Assembly: GCA_000402515.1 (NCBI GenBank)
Contig: AQRL01000033.1
Span: 1 to 48,865, forward strand
DNA length: 48,865 nt
Direction: 5' to 3'
Source of the DNA: Nanoarchaeota archaeon SCGC AAA011-G17
GTDB lineage: Archaea; Nanobdellota; Nanobdellia; SCGC-AAA011-G17
How positions within the stretch are numbered: position 1 is the stretch's first letter; the number at the start of each line of letters is the position of its first letter. The position numbers and the translations under genes were made by a program. The notes beneath the pieces are model-generated. The model was not told where the DNA came from. It saw only the letters and a program-made list of their open reading frames with translations, and made no database searches. Of the stretch, positions 31,319 through 40,221 are shown in pieces.

Positions 31319-31587
31319 TTTTGACTCCTTGTTCTTTCAATTATTTTCTTTCTTGCACATATTGAGCATAGATTTCCGCCAAATGGGCGTGATGGCCTTT
31401 TTTTTGTTTTTGCAATGTTTTTCAGCCTAGAGGCACGAACATGAGAAACTCCCAATAATACAGCCCCACATTCTGCACACTGCGCCTTAGAATCATTTCT
31501 TTTTACGTGATGCAGTTTTACTTTTCCAGCAGGGGTTCTAACAAAAACCCTTCTCTTACTTCTTGATTTATCTTTTCCTGACGGCAT
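31315..31587 (-). CDS. rpl34e: Ribosomal protein L34e
   Basis: 90 residues. SKRRVFVRTPAGKVKLHHVKR is followed by a zinc-binding set: CAECGAVLLG and LCSICARKK. RPSRPFGGNLC is typical of the family. Large-subunit protein. It overlaps L14e by 4 bases. In many archaea adk lies between secY and L34e; it is missing here. Confidence 0.93.
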   Translation of the reverse strand: MPSGKDKSRSKRRVFVRTPAGKVKLHHVKRNDSKAQCAECGAVLLGVSHVRASRLKNIAKTKKRPSRPFGGNLCSICARKKIIERTRSQK

Positions 31588-31588
31588 T

Positions 31589-32119
31589 TTAGTACACCTT
31601 TAAAACCTTTCTTAGTATAATACTAAAGATTATGGCAAAGAGCATATATGACCAAAACCAGCTCAACATACCAAAAATCTTTGGGTCACCAAGGTTTTTA
31701 AATATATCTGAAAACCATTTTATTAAAAATATTAAAGGGGCAATGGTATAAACCAAAGGCTTCATTGTTAGTTCAAAGGTTTTAGGAATATTTTCAAGCT
31801 GTTTTTTCTGGAATTCCATCATCTTTGATGGATCATCTTTATACTTCTTCATCTCTTCTGACATTGCCTTCTGCTCTTCTTTCATATTTTTCAAAGCTTC
31901 CTGATCTGTTGTATATTTCTGAATTATGGTTGTTGCTAATGTTATTAAAAAAGTAATAATAAGGAATCCCCATGAAAAGTCTAATCTTATCAAATAACCA
32001 AGGGTTGGATCAAAAATAAAATGAATTGTATCTTTTATTATAGGGACTGCATCCCATAGCGCAGCAATTAATATACTCAGAAACATTACTAATAACCATA
32101 AAGATATTCCTTTTTTCAT
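31589..32119 (-). CDS. EMC3/TMCO1 (DUF106) family membrane insertase
   Basis: 176 residues. Three membrane segments: about 8-28 (WLLVMFLSILIAALW), 48-68 (FSWGFLIITFLITLATTII) and 150-172 (WFWSYMLFAIIFSIIL), with a hydrophobic stretch at about 120-138. Between segments 2 and 3 lies a cytoplasmic coiled coil (YTTDQEALKNMKEEQKAMSEEMKKYK). This is the archaeal Oxa1/YidC-like protein that helps insert membrane proteins. Placement directly after secY (4-base overlap) is conserved in archaea. Confidence 0.9.
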   Translation of the reverse strand: MKKGISLWLLVMFLSILIAALWDAVPIIKDTIHFIFDPTLGYLIRLDFSWGFLIITFLITLATTIIQKYTTDQEALKNMKEEQKAMSEEMKKYKDDPSKMMEFQKKQLENIPKTFELTMKPLVYTIAPLIFLIKWFSDIFKNLGDPKIFGMLSWFWSYMLFAIIFSIILRKVLKVY

Positions 32120-33564
32120 TCCCCACCCATCATTTTTCTTAATCCAGGATACATATCCATCATATGATGTTTTGCTATATCTTCATATAACCTGTAAATA
32201 ATCATAACGGTCAATAATAAACCAGTACCATTTGTCAGCGCTCCGAGCAAGTCTGCCGATGCTGCTAGAAATCCTACTGCAATAGCACCCATTATTGTTA
32301 AGGGAAATATATATCTGCTTAAAATTCTTTCCAAGACTCTTTCATCTCTTCTAAATCCTGGAATTTGCAAACCTGAAGCCATTATTTGTTTTGCCTGGCT
32401 TCCTGCATCCATTCCTGCTGTCTGCACCCAGAATATTGAGAATATTACAGCACCGGCTATCATAAATAATGAATAAGTAACTGCCTGCAGCAAAACAATC
32501 CAATTAAATGAGCCAGATGAAAATGCTGCAAATAGTTCAGAAACAATATTTGGAGAGAATGCCCATTTAATCAATCCTGAGACCGGAATATTTCCTGAGA
32601 ACTGCCCAAATATATGCTGGGATATCCAAAACATAATCCCCTGCTGTGCATTTCCAACCCAATTCTGCATCAGCCTTGCCCATAACTGCACATTTGCAAT
32701 CAAAGCAGCGGTTAAAATAACCGGGATATTTGATGTATAAATAAATGCTAACGGCCATCTAATACCATGACCCCTTATTCTGCCAAAACTTAAGGGAATT
32801 TCTACTTTCATAGCCTGTGCGTAAACTGCAAGCACAAAGACCAGTACTGTAGCAAGTATTGTTGCCAAAGCTTTTCCAGCCTCTGTGGGGTTTCCTCCTG
32901 CCAAAGACCTGATTAAAACCCAGATAACTCCTACTGGTGCCTGACCTGTTCCAAATGCCCAGGTTCCTGCACTTGTCAGCGGAGATAATGCCCTGATAAA
33001 TACCTGCTGGGATACTCCTGCTGCTATGAATAGACTTACACCAGAACCAAAACCCCATTTATTGATAACTTCATCTAAATATAATACTATCAAACCACCT
33101 AATGTTAATTGTGCAACTAATAAAAATTCCATCTGCCTGAACAATGCTGGTGCAAGGGCAGGGTCTGGTGACAAACCACCCATAAATACATAGATTGATG
33201 CTTCGAATATTATAAAGAAGATTGCCAAAATTTTTTGTATACCCTGGAAAAATACTCTTCCTTCATGCGTTGTTGTGTCTATATTTATTAACCCCGAGCC
33301 TTTTAATAACTGCAAAACAATGGATGCAGTTACGATTGGACCGATACCAAGCGATAGTATGGAACCAAAGGTTGCTCCAAGAATAATTGATAAAAATTCA
33401 AACTGCGATAAAGCGTTCTGACCTAAGCCATATAATGGGATGGATGATAAAACAAAAAAAAGTACAAGAACAATAAGTGTCCACTTCAGTTTTTCCTTAA
33501 AAGGAAGATGTTTTTGTGATGAACCTTTTATTTCCGGCAGATTTGCCAGTATATTATTAAGCAT
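32116..33564 (-). CDS. secY: Protein translocase subunit SecY
   Basis: 482 residues from ATG 33564, which overlaps the L15 stop; an earlier start at 33582 would overlap more. Ten membrane helices. The N-terminal LPEIKGSSQKHLPFKEKLKWTLIVLVLFFVLSSIPLYG, the plug-region IILGATFGSILSLGIGPIVTASIVLQLLKGSG, and RRDERVLERIL near the end are hallmarks. It forms the channel with SecE and Sec-beta. Standard place after L15 in the spc operon. Confidence 0.95.
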   Translation of the reverse strand: MLNNILANLPEIKGSSQKHLPFKEKLKWTLIVLVLFFVLSSIPLYGLGQNALSQFEFLSIILGATFGSILSLGIGPIVTASIVLQLLKGSGLINIDTTTHEGRVFFQGIQKILAIFFIIFEASIYVFMGGLSPDPALAPALFRQMEFLLVAQLTLGGLIVLYLDEVINKWGFGSGVSLFIAAGVSQQVFIRALSPLTSAGTWAFGTGQAPVGVIWVLIRSLAGGNPTEAGKALATILATVLVFVLAVYAQAMKVEIPLSFGRIRGHGIRWPLAFIYTSNIPVILTAALIANVQLWARLMQNWVGNAQQGIMFWISQHIFGQFSGNIPVSGLIKWAFSPNIVSELFAAFSSGSFNWIVLLQAVTYSLFMIAGAVIFSIFWVQTAGMDAGSQAKQIMASGLQIPGFRRDERVLERILSRYIFPLTIMGAIAVGFLAASADLLGALTNGTGLLLTVMIIYRLYEDIAKHHMMDMYPGLRKMMGGE

Positions 33565-34003
33565 TGACAACGGAGCCACCAACCTGTTCTATTTTTTCCT
33601 TTGCTTTTGATGAAAAGTATGGAATGATTATCTTATATTTATGTGTTGGGTTTCCTGTGCTTAACAGTTTATTGAATTTTGTTTTTTTAAAGTCTATTGT
33701 AATCACATCTTTTTCCTGAATTGCTATTTTTTTGTCTAATAATTTTTGTAATTTTTTCTCAATGTAATCTATTGTTGTTGCATTAGTCTTTTTTCTTGAT
33801 TTAGATATAAACCCTCTTTTTCCAAAATAATCTGCTCCAAAAATCTTGAATGCCCACTGCCTTTTATGGTCTGCTCTTTTTCCTGTCCCGGCTAAACCTC
33901 TTCCACCCCTATTTCCGGCTCCTCTATGCTTCTTCTTAGCTCCCCAACCGTGAGTATGAGAACCTCTCTGCCTTATGTTTTTCCTTCTTTTATAGACAGT
34001 CAT
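33557..34003 (-). CDS. rpl15: Ribosomal protein L15
   Basis: 148 residues. The basic N-terminus TVYKRRKNIRQRGSHTHGWGAKKKHRGAGNRGGRG is the archaeal uL15 signature with its Gly/Arg-rich extension, and SGNPTHKYKIIIPYFSSKAKEKIEQVGGSV-like sequence closes the fold. Large-subunit assembly protein. It starts 2 bases after L30. Confidence 0.94.
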   Translation of the reverse strand: MTVYKRRKNIRQRGSHTHGWGAKKKHRGAGNRGGRGLAGTGKRADHKRQWAFKIFGADYFGKRGFISKSRKKTNATTIDYIEKKLQKLLDKKIAIQEKDVITIDFKKTKFNKLLSTGNPTHKYKIIIPYFSSKAKEKIEQVGGSVVNA

Positions 34004-34004
34004 T

Positions 34005-34481
34005 TTATAACATCCTGCTAATTATATCATTTATTTTTTCTTTTCTATATCCCAATGCCCCACCCAAACTAAACGGCCTTTTTATTCCCTTTCTTTCAAA
34101 ACCTTTTGTTGGGGGCTTTAGCCTAAAAAATAATTTTAATCCTGGTATGTCCTTAAGCTCTTTTTTAAATGAAAAGAATTCTTTTGTAAACTGCTCAAAG
34201 GTTAGATTTGTTTTTTCTTTTAAATAATCAGAAGTTAAATTTTTATTTCTTGGAAGTTTAGCTCTAGTCTCTAATAATTGCTTGAATGCTTCTTCGCTAA
34301 TTTCCCCCCAAGTAATATAATCCTTAGCTTTCTTTATCATACCAACATAATGCGGATTATTTTCAATTATTACACAGCTATTTTTTCTGTATAACCTAAG
34401 CATATTTAAGGTGTCTTTGATGTCCTTTCTGACACCTATGCTTCCCCTGATCCTAATTATCGCTAACCTTTTCTTTTCCAT
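34005..34481 (-). CDS. rpl30: Ribosomal protein L30
   Basis: 158 residues from ATG 34481. LAIIRIRGSIGVRKDIKDTLNMLRLYRKNSCVIIENNPHYVGMIKKAKDYITWGEI is the uL30 core, and the longer archaeal C-terminal part (FRLKPPTKGFERKGIKRPFSLGGALGYRKEKINDII) is complete. It overlaps the end of S5 by 29 bases. TTG and GTG codons 9-12 bases upstream are weaker start options. Confidence 0.94.
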   Translation of the reverse strand: MEKKRLAIIRIRGSIGVRKDIKDTLNMLRLYRKNSCVIIENNPHYVGMIKKAKDYITWGEISEEAFKQLLETRAKLPRNKNLTSDYLKEKTNLTFEQFTKEFFSFKKELKDIPGLKLFFRLKPPTKGFERKGIKRPFSLGGALGYRKEKINDIISRML

Positions 34482-35220
34482 CTTTTCCACCAACAGTTAC
34501 ACCTGCTTTTTCAATATATTGTGCTGGAATCTTAATTTTATTTAATTTTTTTAATGCGTTAAAGCATGCATAAAGAAGATTTAATTTTGTTGTTGTATTC
34601 CCTCTTGCTTTTGAATAAACATCCCTTATTCCTGCAAATCCCAAAATCTTCCTTACCTGGCCTTCACTAACCAAACCTACTCCTTTTGGTGCGGGCATTA
34701 ATGTAATAACAATACTTCCTGATTTTCCCTGGACCTTGAATGGAATTGAGTGATGAGTTGAACAACCACATTCCCATGAACCACATCCACGAACTACCTG
34801 GATAATATTCAGCTTTGCCTGCCTGATTGCTTTTTCTCTTGCCGGCACTGTTTCTTTTGCTTTTCCTTTTCCTACACCAACATAACCATCTTTATTACCA
34901 ACTACCGCTAATGTAGAGAATTTCGGCTTGTTTCCTTCTCTGGTTTTCTTTTGTGTTTGTTTCCAGATACTTCTCTTCCCTCCACCAAACTTACCCTTTG
35001 ATTGACCTATTGTTAATAAATCATATTGAAGGTCTGGAAGCAAAGTATCCACTATTTCTGACTCAAGTATTTTTTGACCTGTAAATAAAATTTGATTAAT
35101 ATTTGTTATTTCTCCGCTTTTTACTTTTTTACCCAATGCTGTTTTGGGTTTCCATTTCTCTTTATCAAATGTTTTTTCTAATCTTCTTATTCCTGTCTCT
35201 TCACGATTTGTTTTAACCAT
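34453..35220 (-). CDS. rps5: Ribosomal protein S5
   Basis: 255 residues. The double-stranded RNA-binding-like domain shows FSTLAVVGNKDGYVGVGKGKAKETVPAREKAIRQAKLNIIQVVRGCGSWECGC. The C-terminal domain shows PAPKGVGLVSEGQVRKILGFAGIRDVYSKARGNT. Small-subunit protein of the mRNA entry region. An N-terminal charged extension of about 70 residues is normal for archaea. The 8-base overlap with L18 suggests coupled translation. Confidence 0.95.
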   Translation of the reverse strand: MVKTNREETGIRRLEKTFDKEKWKPKTALGKKVKSGEITNINQILFTGQKILESEIVDTLLPDLQYDLLTIGQSKGKFGGGKRSIWKQTQKKTREGNKPKFSTLAVVGNKDGYVGVGKGKAKETVPAREKAIRQAKLNIIQVVRGCGSWECGCSTHHSIPFKVQGKSGSIVITLMPAPKGVGLVSEGQVRKILGFAGIRDVYSKARGNTTTKLNLLYACFNALKKLNKIKIPAQYIEKAGVTVGGKDGKEKVSDN

Positions 35221-35716
35221 TTTGTTTTAGTATCTTCTCCTTTGTTTGATGGAAAATTTTTTGAATATCATTTTTTTTATAATCAGCAATATGCTTTCCA
35301 GATATCCTGTCCTCTGAGGGGAATACTTCTTCTGAAGCAGATACTTTCAGCCCTGCATCAATTACTCCCTTTAATGCTGCAAAGATTGCTGTTTTTTTAA
35401 CATTCCTTGAAAGCCCAATATCCAAAACAGCTTCGTATATTTTTTTGGACTTTGCTTTCATTCCGCAAAGAAGCCCTGTTAAATATGCTGAAGGGATATT
35501 TGATTTGTGAAATTTCCAATCAAATTTCTTTAACTGATTTGAATGTGTTGATATTAAAATTTTATCTCCATCCGGGCTATATTCAATTATTTGTAACAGG
35601 ATATTATTCAATGACTTTCTTATAACCAAACGCAACTTTCTGGATTTTAGTAATAAAATCCTCTGCTTATAATCTGTTTTTCCTTCTTTCTTCCTTTTGT
35701 ATGGTACTTTGCTCAT
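35213..35716 (-). CDS. rpl18: Ribosomal protein L18
   Basis: 167 residues. YKRKKEGKTDYKQRILLLKSRKLRLVIRKSLNNILLQIIEYSPDGD is the uL18 N-terminal 5S rRNA-binding region, followed by SAYLTGLLCGMKAKSKKIYEAVLDIGLSRN and GVIDAGLKVSASEEVFPSEDRISG. It overlaps L19e and S5 by a few bases. Confidence 0.94.
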   Translation of the reverse strand: MSKVPYKRKKEGKTDYKQRILLLKSRKLRLVIRKSLNNILLQIIEYSPDGDKILISTHSNQLKKFDWKFHKSNIPSAYLTGLLCGMKAKSKKIYEAVLDIGLSRNVKKTAIFAALKGVIDAGLKVSASEEVFPSEDRISGKHIADYKKNDIQKIFHQTKEKILKQNG

Positions 35717-36162
35717 TGTTTTATTAGATTATGCTCCTTTAAGTATAATGATATGTGTTTTCTTGTTCTGAAGAATCCACCTTTTACTTTTAATCTCATC
35801 TCCCTATATGTTTTGTTTGTTATCAGTTCTTTTTCTTTTAGGGATGTCAGCAAGTCTCTCTGCAGCCTTACTTTATTAATCCATTCTCTCTTGGATGGAA
35901 GTCTTGCTGTTGCCTTTCCCTTTCTTGAACCCTGCCCTTTTCTTCTCCCTTTTTTCTTTTGTTCTGCTGTTTTTTTAACCCTTGAATGTGATTGTGATTG
36001 ATATTGTTTTAATTTTATTACTCCCTGACCTACAAGTGATCTCAAGTCTGCCTTTGTTATTGCCTCTTTTATCTCGGATAGATTATCTTGGTCAAACTGT
36101 ACATGCTTTTTCCCAACCTTAAGCAATTGTGCTGCAATCCTTTTTTGATTTCTTAATTTCAT
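35713..36162 (-). CDS. rpl19e: Ribosomal protein L19e
   Basis: 149 residues. LRNQKRIAAQLLKVGKKHVQFDQDNLSEIKEAITKADLRSLVGQGVIK is the family start, with basic HSRVKKTAEQKKKGRRKGQGSRKGKATARLPSKREW in the middle and a C-terminal helix. It is a bridge protein in archaea and eukaryotes. It overlaps its neighbours by 4 bases each. Confidence 0.94.
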   Translation of the reverse strand: MKLRNQKRIAAQLLKVGKKHVQFDQDNLSEIKEAITKADLRSLVGQGVIKLKQYQSQSHSRVKKTAEQKKKGRRKGQGSRKGKATARLPSKREWINKVRLQRDLLTSLKEKELITNKTYREMRLKVKGGFFRTRKHISLYLKEHNLIKQ

Positions 36163-36791
36163 TTTTGTTTAGGTGCGTTTACCTTCATTTGTTTTGGTGC
36201 TTTACTAGCTTTATCATCTGCAGATATAATCGGCTTATTCTGCTCTACTCCTTCTGATAATTTTTTTGTCAAATCTTTTTTTTCCTCTTCTTTATCTTCC
36301 TTTTTTTCCTCTTTCTTTTCTTTAGCTTTCTTTTCTGCTTCTTCTTTTGACTGTTTTCTTGTTTTTTCTTTTTCCTTTTCCTGCTGTTTTTTTTCTGTCA
36401 GCTTCTTTGTTATCTGTGTTATTTTATCTTCGACATTTTTAATGTTTAATACTTCTATATTCTGTGATTGCGCTTTTTTTAATATTTCAAATCTTTTTTT
36501 ATCTCCGACAGTTGAGGAAATTATAATCCCTTCCCCTTTTTTTATTTTTGATAAATCTTGAATATTATTTACTAATACCTTTCTAAGACCCGATGAATCC
36601 AAATGTCTTGTCTTTCTATGAGACCCGTATCCTATAGAGGCTCTTTTTTCATGCCCTGCTCTTCTTTCCCTTATTTTAGAGTGCAAGCCTTTTGGTCTTC
36701 TCCATTTTGCTCCAAGAGCCTTCTTTTTCGTATAATCCTGCCTTACAAATTTTGGTTTTTTCTTTTTCCATTTATTTGATATTTTTTCCAT
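36159..36791 (-). CDS. rpl32e: Ribosomal protein L32e with long charged tail
   Basis: 210 residues. Residues 1-125 form L32e: KPKFVRQDYTKKKALGAKWRRPKGLHSKIRERRAGHEKRASIGYGSHRKTRHL, then VLVNNIQDLSKIKKGEGIIISSTVGDKKRFEILKKAQ. From about 130 follows an 80-residue Lys/Glu tail (EKKQQEKEKEKTRKQSKEEAEKKAKEKK...) not found in most homologues. It resembles the tails on L31e, L14e and S3 in this genome. Confidence 0.93.
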   Translation of the reverse strand: MEKISNKWKKKKPKFVRQDYTKKKALGAKWRRPKGLHSKIRERRAGHEKRASIGYGSHRKTRHLDSSGLRKVLVNNIQDLSKIKKGEGIIISSTVGDKKRFEILKKAQSQNIEVLNIKNVEDKITQITKKLTEKKQQEKEKEKTRKQSKEEAEKKAKEKKEEKKEDKEEEKKDLTKKLSEGVEQNKPIISADDKASKAPKQMKVNAPKQK

Positions 36792-37320
36792 CTTTGTTTA
36801 TTAACCAAACTCCATCCATAAAGACTCTTCTATCACGATTGCTGATTCTACAAGCAAGCTCTATATTACTTGCTGATTGTGAAACGATTTCCTTATCAAT
36901 ACCCTCTACAGTTATAATATCCCCCTGAACCAAAACTTTTGCTCCTGGCAGGATTCTTGCTTTCCTTGGCACCCTCTCTCCAAGAAAATTTTTTATCAAA
37001 ACTTTTTGACCTTCAACTAAAACACTCATAGGAAAGTGCCCTGCACATATTTTAAGCTTGTAAACAAATCCTTCTAAAACTCCTTTTATCATATTTTTTA
37101 TGTGGGCTGTAAATGTGCCAATCATTGTTTTTTCCCTTTTTGTTGTGTTTTCTGCTGAAAGGATTATTTTGTTATCTTTAACTGCCATTTTTATACCTGG
37201 ATAAATGAATTTTCTTTTTAATTCCCCTTTTGGCCCTTTTATAGTCAATGTTTTACCTTCTACTTTGGCTTCAATCTTTTCTTTTATTGCTATTTCCTTC
37301 TGCATTAATTTTTGTTTCAT
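36772..37320 (-). CDS. rpl6: Ribosomal protein L6
   Basis: 182 residues from ATG 37320, one base after the S8 stop; ATG 37332 would overlap S8. Two uL6 beta domains: IEAKVEGKTLTIKGPKGELKRKFIYPGIKM and the second with NFLGERVPRKARILPGAKVLVQGDIITVEGIDKEIVSQSASNIE. Near the sarcin-ricin loop of the large subunit. It overlaps L32e by 20 bases. Confidence 0.94.
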   Translation of the reverse strand: MKQKLMQKEIAIKEKIEAKVEGKTLTIKGPKGELKRKFIYPGIKMAVKDNKIILSAENTTKREKTMIGTFTAHIKNMIKGVLEGFVYKLKICAGHFPMSVLVEGQKVLIKNFLGERVPRKARILPGAKVLVQGDIITVEGIDKEIVSQSASNIELACRISNRDRRVFMDGVWLINKDGKNIK

Positions 37321-37321
37321 C

Positions 37322-37714
37322 TTAGTATACATAAGCTAATAATTTTCCGCCTAGATTTTTTTCTTTGGCTTCATAATTTGTCATAATTCCTTGTGATGTT
37401 GAGACTATAAGTATTCCAAAGTTTTGCGCTGGCAAGTATCTTTTTTCATATTTTTCAAAATCATTTTTCTTTACAGAGAATCTTGGCTTTACTACCCCGC
37501 ATTTGTTTATACTTCCAATCAAATTTATCTTAAGAATTTCTCCCCTTGATGTATTTGTTATCTCATATGCACCAACATAATTATATTTATTCATAATCTC
37601 AAGTACTTTCTTTATTATTTTTGAAGAAATTGGGATAATACAGTCCCCTCTACCTAAATTTTCATATGCATCAATTTTTGATAGCGTATTTGATAATGTG
37701 TCGTTTAATGCCAT
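37322..37714 (-). CDS. rps8: Ribosomal protein S8
   Basis: 130 residues, normal. DTLSNTLSKIDAYENLGRGDCIIPISSKIIKKVLEIMNKYNYVGAYEI and the C-terminal LPAQNFGILIVSTSQGIMTNYEAKEKNLGGKLLAYVY are clear uS8 blocks that bind helix 21 of 16S rRNA. It lies 7 bases after S14. Confidence 0.94.
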   Translation of the reverse strand: MALNDTLSNTLSKIDAYENLGRGDCIIPISSKIIKKVLEIMNKYNYVGAYEITNTSRGEILKINLIGSINKCGVVKPRFSVKKNDFEKYEKRYLPAQNFGILIVSTSQGIMTNYEAKEKNLGGKLLAYVY

Positions 37715-37721
37715 TTTATCC

Positions 37722-37952
37722 TCATGAATATTTTTTGAATCCTAATTTCGTTGCAACGTCCCTAAAACACTGCCTGCACAAATGAAGATCATACTTTCCG
37801 ATATGTGCTCCGAATCTTCCGCATCTTTTGCATCTTTTTGTGCTTATACCAAATGTTCTATCTTTTGGCTTATTATGTTTGATATACTTAGCCATTTTTG
37901 CCGGTTTGAATTTAAGCTGCGTAAATTCCTTGTTGTAGTTGCTTGTTGTCAT
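37722..37952 (-). CDS. rps14: Ribosomal protein S14, zinc type
   Basis: 76 residues from ATG 37952, 1-2 bases after the L5 stop. The zinc site is Cys 41, 44, 59 and 62 (RCKRCGRFG... LCRQCFRD), with the C-terminal LGFKKYS typical of the family. Most archaeal S14 are about 55 residues; the extra 19 at the front ([18 protein letters not shown]) could be real, or translation may start at MAKYIKHN (37895). Confidence 0.9.
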   Translation of the reverse strand: MTTSNYNKEFTQLKFKPAKMAKYIKHNKPKDRTFGISTKRCKRCGRFGAHIGKYDLHLCRQCFRDVATKLGFKKYS

Positions 37953-37953
37953 T

Positions 37954-38457
37954 TTAATCCTCAATTGTTACACTGAATTTTTCTTTCATAAAATTCATTG
38001 CTTCTTCTTTTGTTATCTGGTGGCTTCTTCCAATCTTTCTTTTTTTAGTTAATCTTTTCGCTATACTATACCCTGCTCTTTGAAGTGTTAAAGAAACATC
38101 CAATCCAATAATCCCTATATCTACATCATACTGTACATTAGGGATATCAATATATTCTGATATACCAAAGGAAATTGTTCCATCTCCAAAATTTGATTTC
38201 TTTAATCTATTTTCCTTAGCAATCAGCAATCTTTTGACTAATTCTTCTGTATTTTTTCTTAAGGTCACCTTACAACCAATAGTCAGGCCAGGACGAATTC
38301 CCCAAGTAGGTATTCTTTTTTTTGTTGTTGTTGCTATTGACTTAGATTTTGAAATTGTATCTAATAATTTCATTGCTTTGGTCAATTTAGCACCAGCCTC
38401 CCCACTACCGATGTTTAGGGTAATCTTCTCTATCCTTATTTCTTTCATTAAATTCAT
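37954..38457 (-). CDS. rpl5: Ribosomal protein L5
   Basis: 167 residues. [36 protein letters not shown] is the uL5 start, with [22 protein letters not shown] and [23 protein letters not shown] later. It binds 5S rRNA in the central protuberance. A start three codons later at the second Met is possible. It overlaps S4e by 4 bases. Confidence 0.94.
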   Translation of the reverse strand: MNLMKEIRIEKITLNIGSGEAGAKLTKAMKLLDTISKSKSIATTTKKRIPTWGIRPGLTIGCKVTLRKNTEELVKRLLIAKENRLKKSNFGDGTISFGISEYIDIPNVQYDVDIGIIGLDVSLTLQRAGYSIAKRLTKKRKIGRSHQITKEEAMNFMKEKFSVTIED

Positions 38458-39131
38458 TTTTCACTGATTGTAATTAATGGCTTATCTTTACCAATAACAA
38501 AAATATGCTCTTTTAAAACTAAAAAAGAATCTTTCTTTGTTTTTACTAAATATTTATTTTCTGATTTTTTTAATTCCCCGGATGTTCCTATGTGTTTTCC
38601 ACCTATAACATAAACAATAGATGAATCATCAAAATTAAAATGAAATTTTATTTTTCCCTTTTCCATTACAATAGTATCACCTACAGAATATTCATCTTTA
38701 GGCACCAATAAATTTGTCCCATCATTGAAATTTAATTGTATTTTTTTGTTTTTTAGTATGGTTTTATCCTTAATCTTATACAACAATATTTCTGCTTCTT
38801 CTTTTTTTACTGGTTTTAAAACAAATTTACCTATTCTGTCATATAGTAATCTAAAATTTTCTCCTGTTGGAAGAGATAAAACATCAAAAACACCTAATGG
38901 AAACCTGATACCTTTTCTTGGTTTTTGGTTTACCAAGATTTTTCCGTCATTAAGTATTCTTTTTGTTTCTCTGGTTGTTTTTGTATATTTTAAGAGATCT
39001 TTGAATACTGTGTTTAATGATATGCTTGTTTTAGATGTATGCGGACCCGGATTCTGTTTAGTTATCCAAACATTCTGTTTCCTTTTAATCGGCCAAGTTT
39101 TCGGCGCAGCTATTCTTTTTAGATGTGTCAT
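38454..39131 (-). CDS. rps4e: Ribosomal protein S4e
   Basis: 225 residues. THLKRIAAPKTWPIKRKQNVWITKQNPGPHTSKTSISLN is the hallmark N-terminus. An S4-type RNA-binding region (ILNDGKILVNQKPRKGIRFPLGVFDVLSLP) and a KOW-type C-terminal part (VIGGKHIGTSGEL) follow. Archaeal/eukaryotic small-subunit protein in its usual place between L24 and L5. Confidence 0.95.
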   Translation of the reverse strand: MTHLKRIAAPKTWPIKRKQNVWITKQNPGPHTSKTSISLNTVFKDLLKYTKTTRETKRILNDGKILVNQKPRKGIRFPLGVFDVLSLPTGENFRLLYDRIGKFVLKPVKKEEAEILLYKIKDKTILKNKKIQLNFNDGTNLLVPKDEYSVGDTIVMEKGKIKFHFNFDDSSIVYVIGGKHIGTSGELKKSENKYLVKTKKDSFLVLKEHIFVIGKDKPLITISEK

Positions 39132-39508
39132 TTTTTTGTAAATACCTTTTGTCTTTTTTTATCATCTAGATTGAGTTCAGTAATCATTAAATTTGATGGA
39201 TGAATTGAGTATGGTACTTTTGAACCGTCCTTTTTGACCAAATCCATTCCTTCAACATAAACTCTTGTTTTTTTTAGGAATACTTTTGCTACTTTTCCTG
39301 ACTTTTTCTTGAATTGTCCTCTTAATATTTTTACAGTATCTCCTTTTTTGACTGGAATGTTTCTCTTTTGGTATTTCTCTCTTAATTGATCTGATAATAG
39401 TACAGAGAGGAATCTATGTTTTATGTTCAAGGGAGCATTTCTCTGATATTTTCTCTGCTTCCTCGGCTGTTTACTTGATTTCCATGATTTTGTAAATTTT
39501 CTTTTCAT
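39128..39508 (-). CDS. rpl24: Ribosomal protein L24
   Basis: 126 residues. The KOW motif KKGDTVKILRGQFKKKSGKVAKVFLKKTRVYVEGM lies in the middle, preceded by an archaeal N-terminal extension (SSKQPRKQRKYQRNAPLNIKHRFLSVLLS) and followed by IHPSNLMITEL. An assembly-initiating large-subunit protein near the tunnel exit. Neighbours are L14 (1-base gap) and S4e (4-base overlap). Confidence 0.94.
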   Translation of the reverse strand: MKRKFTKSWKSSKQPRKQRKYQRNAPLNIKHRFLSVLLSDQLREKYQKRNIPVKKGDTVKILRGQFKKKSGKVAKVFLKKTRVYVEGMDLVKKDGSKVPYSIHPSNLMITELNLDDKKRQKVFTKK

Positions 39509-39509
39509 T

Positions 39510-39911
39510 TTAGACTATTATTGATGCCAATTTTCCTATGCCCGGCCAACGATCTGCTGCCTCTTTTGCAATTGGCCCCTTTAGGATTGTACCTTTAGGA
39601 TTTCCCTTATCATCTTTTAATACTACGACTGCATTATCCTCAAATTTAATCCTCATTCCATCGGGTCTTCTGTACTCTTTTCTTTGTCTTACAATAATTG
39701 CTAACACTCTTTGTTTTTTCATTCCAGGAATACCTTTTTTTACCGAGGCAAATACCAAATCTCCAATACCTGCAGAGGCAAGTCTTCCTTTTACTGTTTT
39801 GGCCCTCTTAACTGAGTAAATCTTGATAACTTTGGCACCCGAATTATCACAGGTTGCTACTCTTGATCCCATAGTCAGTCCTTTAGTTATTCTAGCTTTG
39901 AGTGCTTTCAT
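39510..39911 (-). CDS. rpl14: Ribosomal protein L14
   Basis: 133 residues. GSRVATCDNSGAKVIKIYSVKRAKTVKGRLASAGIGDLVFASVKKG and the basic RVLAIIVRQRKEYRRPDGMRIKFEDNAVVVL are the uL14 core; it ends in WPGIGKLASIIV. It overlaps S17 by 20 bases. Bridge protein of the large subunit, contacted by aIF6. Confidence 0.95.
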   Translation of the reverse strand: MKALKARITKGLTMGSRVATCDNSGAKVIKIYSVKRAKTVKGRLASAGIGDLVFASVKKGIPGMKKQRVLAIIVRQRKEYRRPDGMRIKFEDNAVVVLKDDKGNPKGTILKGPIAKEAADRWPGIGKLASIIV

Positions 39912-40221
39912 TTTTTATTACACAAAATGCCTTTGTTTTGCTTAATTTTCTACATTCTTTGATTGTGATTTTGTCGCCTTCTTTTACTTTGATACAGTCG
40001 GGCAAATGCGCCTTTATCTTTGTCTTTCTTTTTTCAGATCTTTCATATTTTGGTAGAGGGAAAAGACGGAACCATTCTACTACTATTGTTCTGTGCATCT
40101 TTGCAGATGTAACTGTCCCTGAAAAGGTTCTTCCTCTAAGTTTTAATGAGCCGTGAAATGGGCAGTTAGGATCATTGCAACTAACTGAAACTTCCTTTGC
40201 TTGTTTTTTGTCTGTTTTCAT
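39892..40221 (-). CDS. rps17: Ribosomal protein S17
   Basis: 109 residues. The archaeal N-terminal motif CNDPNCPFHGSLKLRGRTFSGTV precedes the OB-fold (VVEWFRLFPLPKYERSEKRKTKIKAHLPDCIKVKEGDKITIKECRKLSKTKAF-type uS17). An early binder of 16S rRNA. ATGA overlap with the RNase P subunit upstream. Confidence 0.94.
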   Translation of the reverse strand: MKTDKKQAKEVSVSCNDPNCPFHGSLKLRGRTFSGTVTSAKMHRTIVVEWFRLFPLPKYERSEKRKTKIKAHLPDCIKVKEGDKITIKECRKLSKTKAFCVIKNESTQS

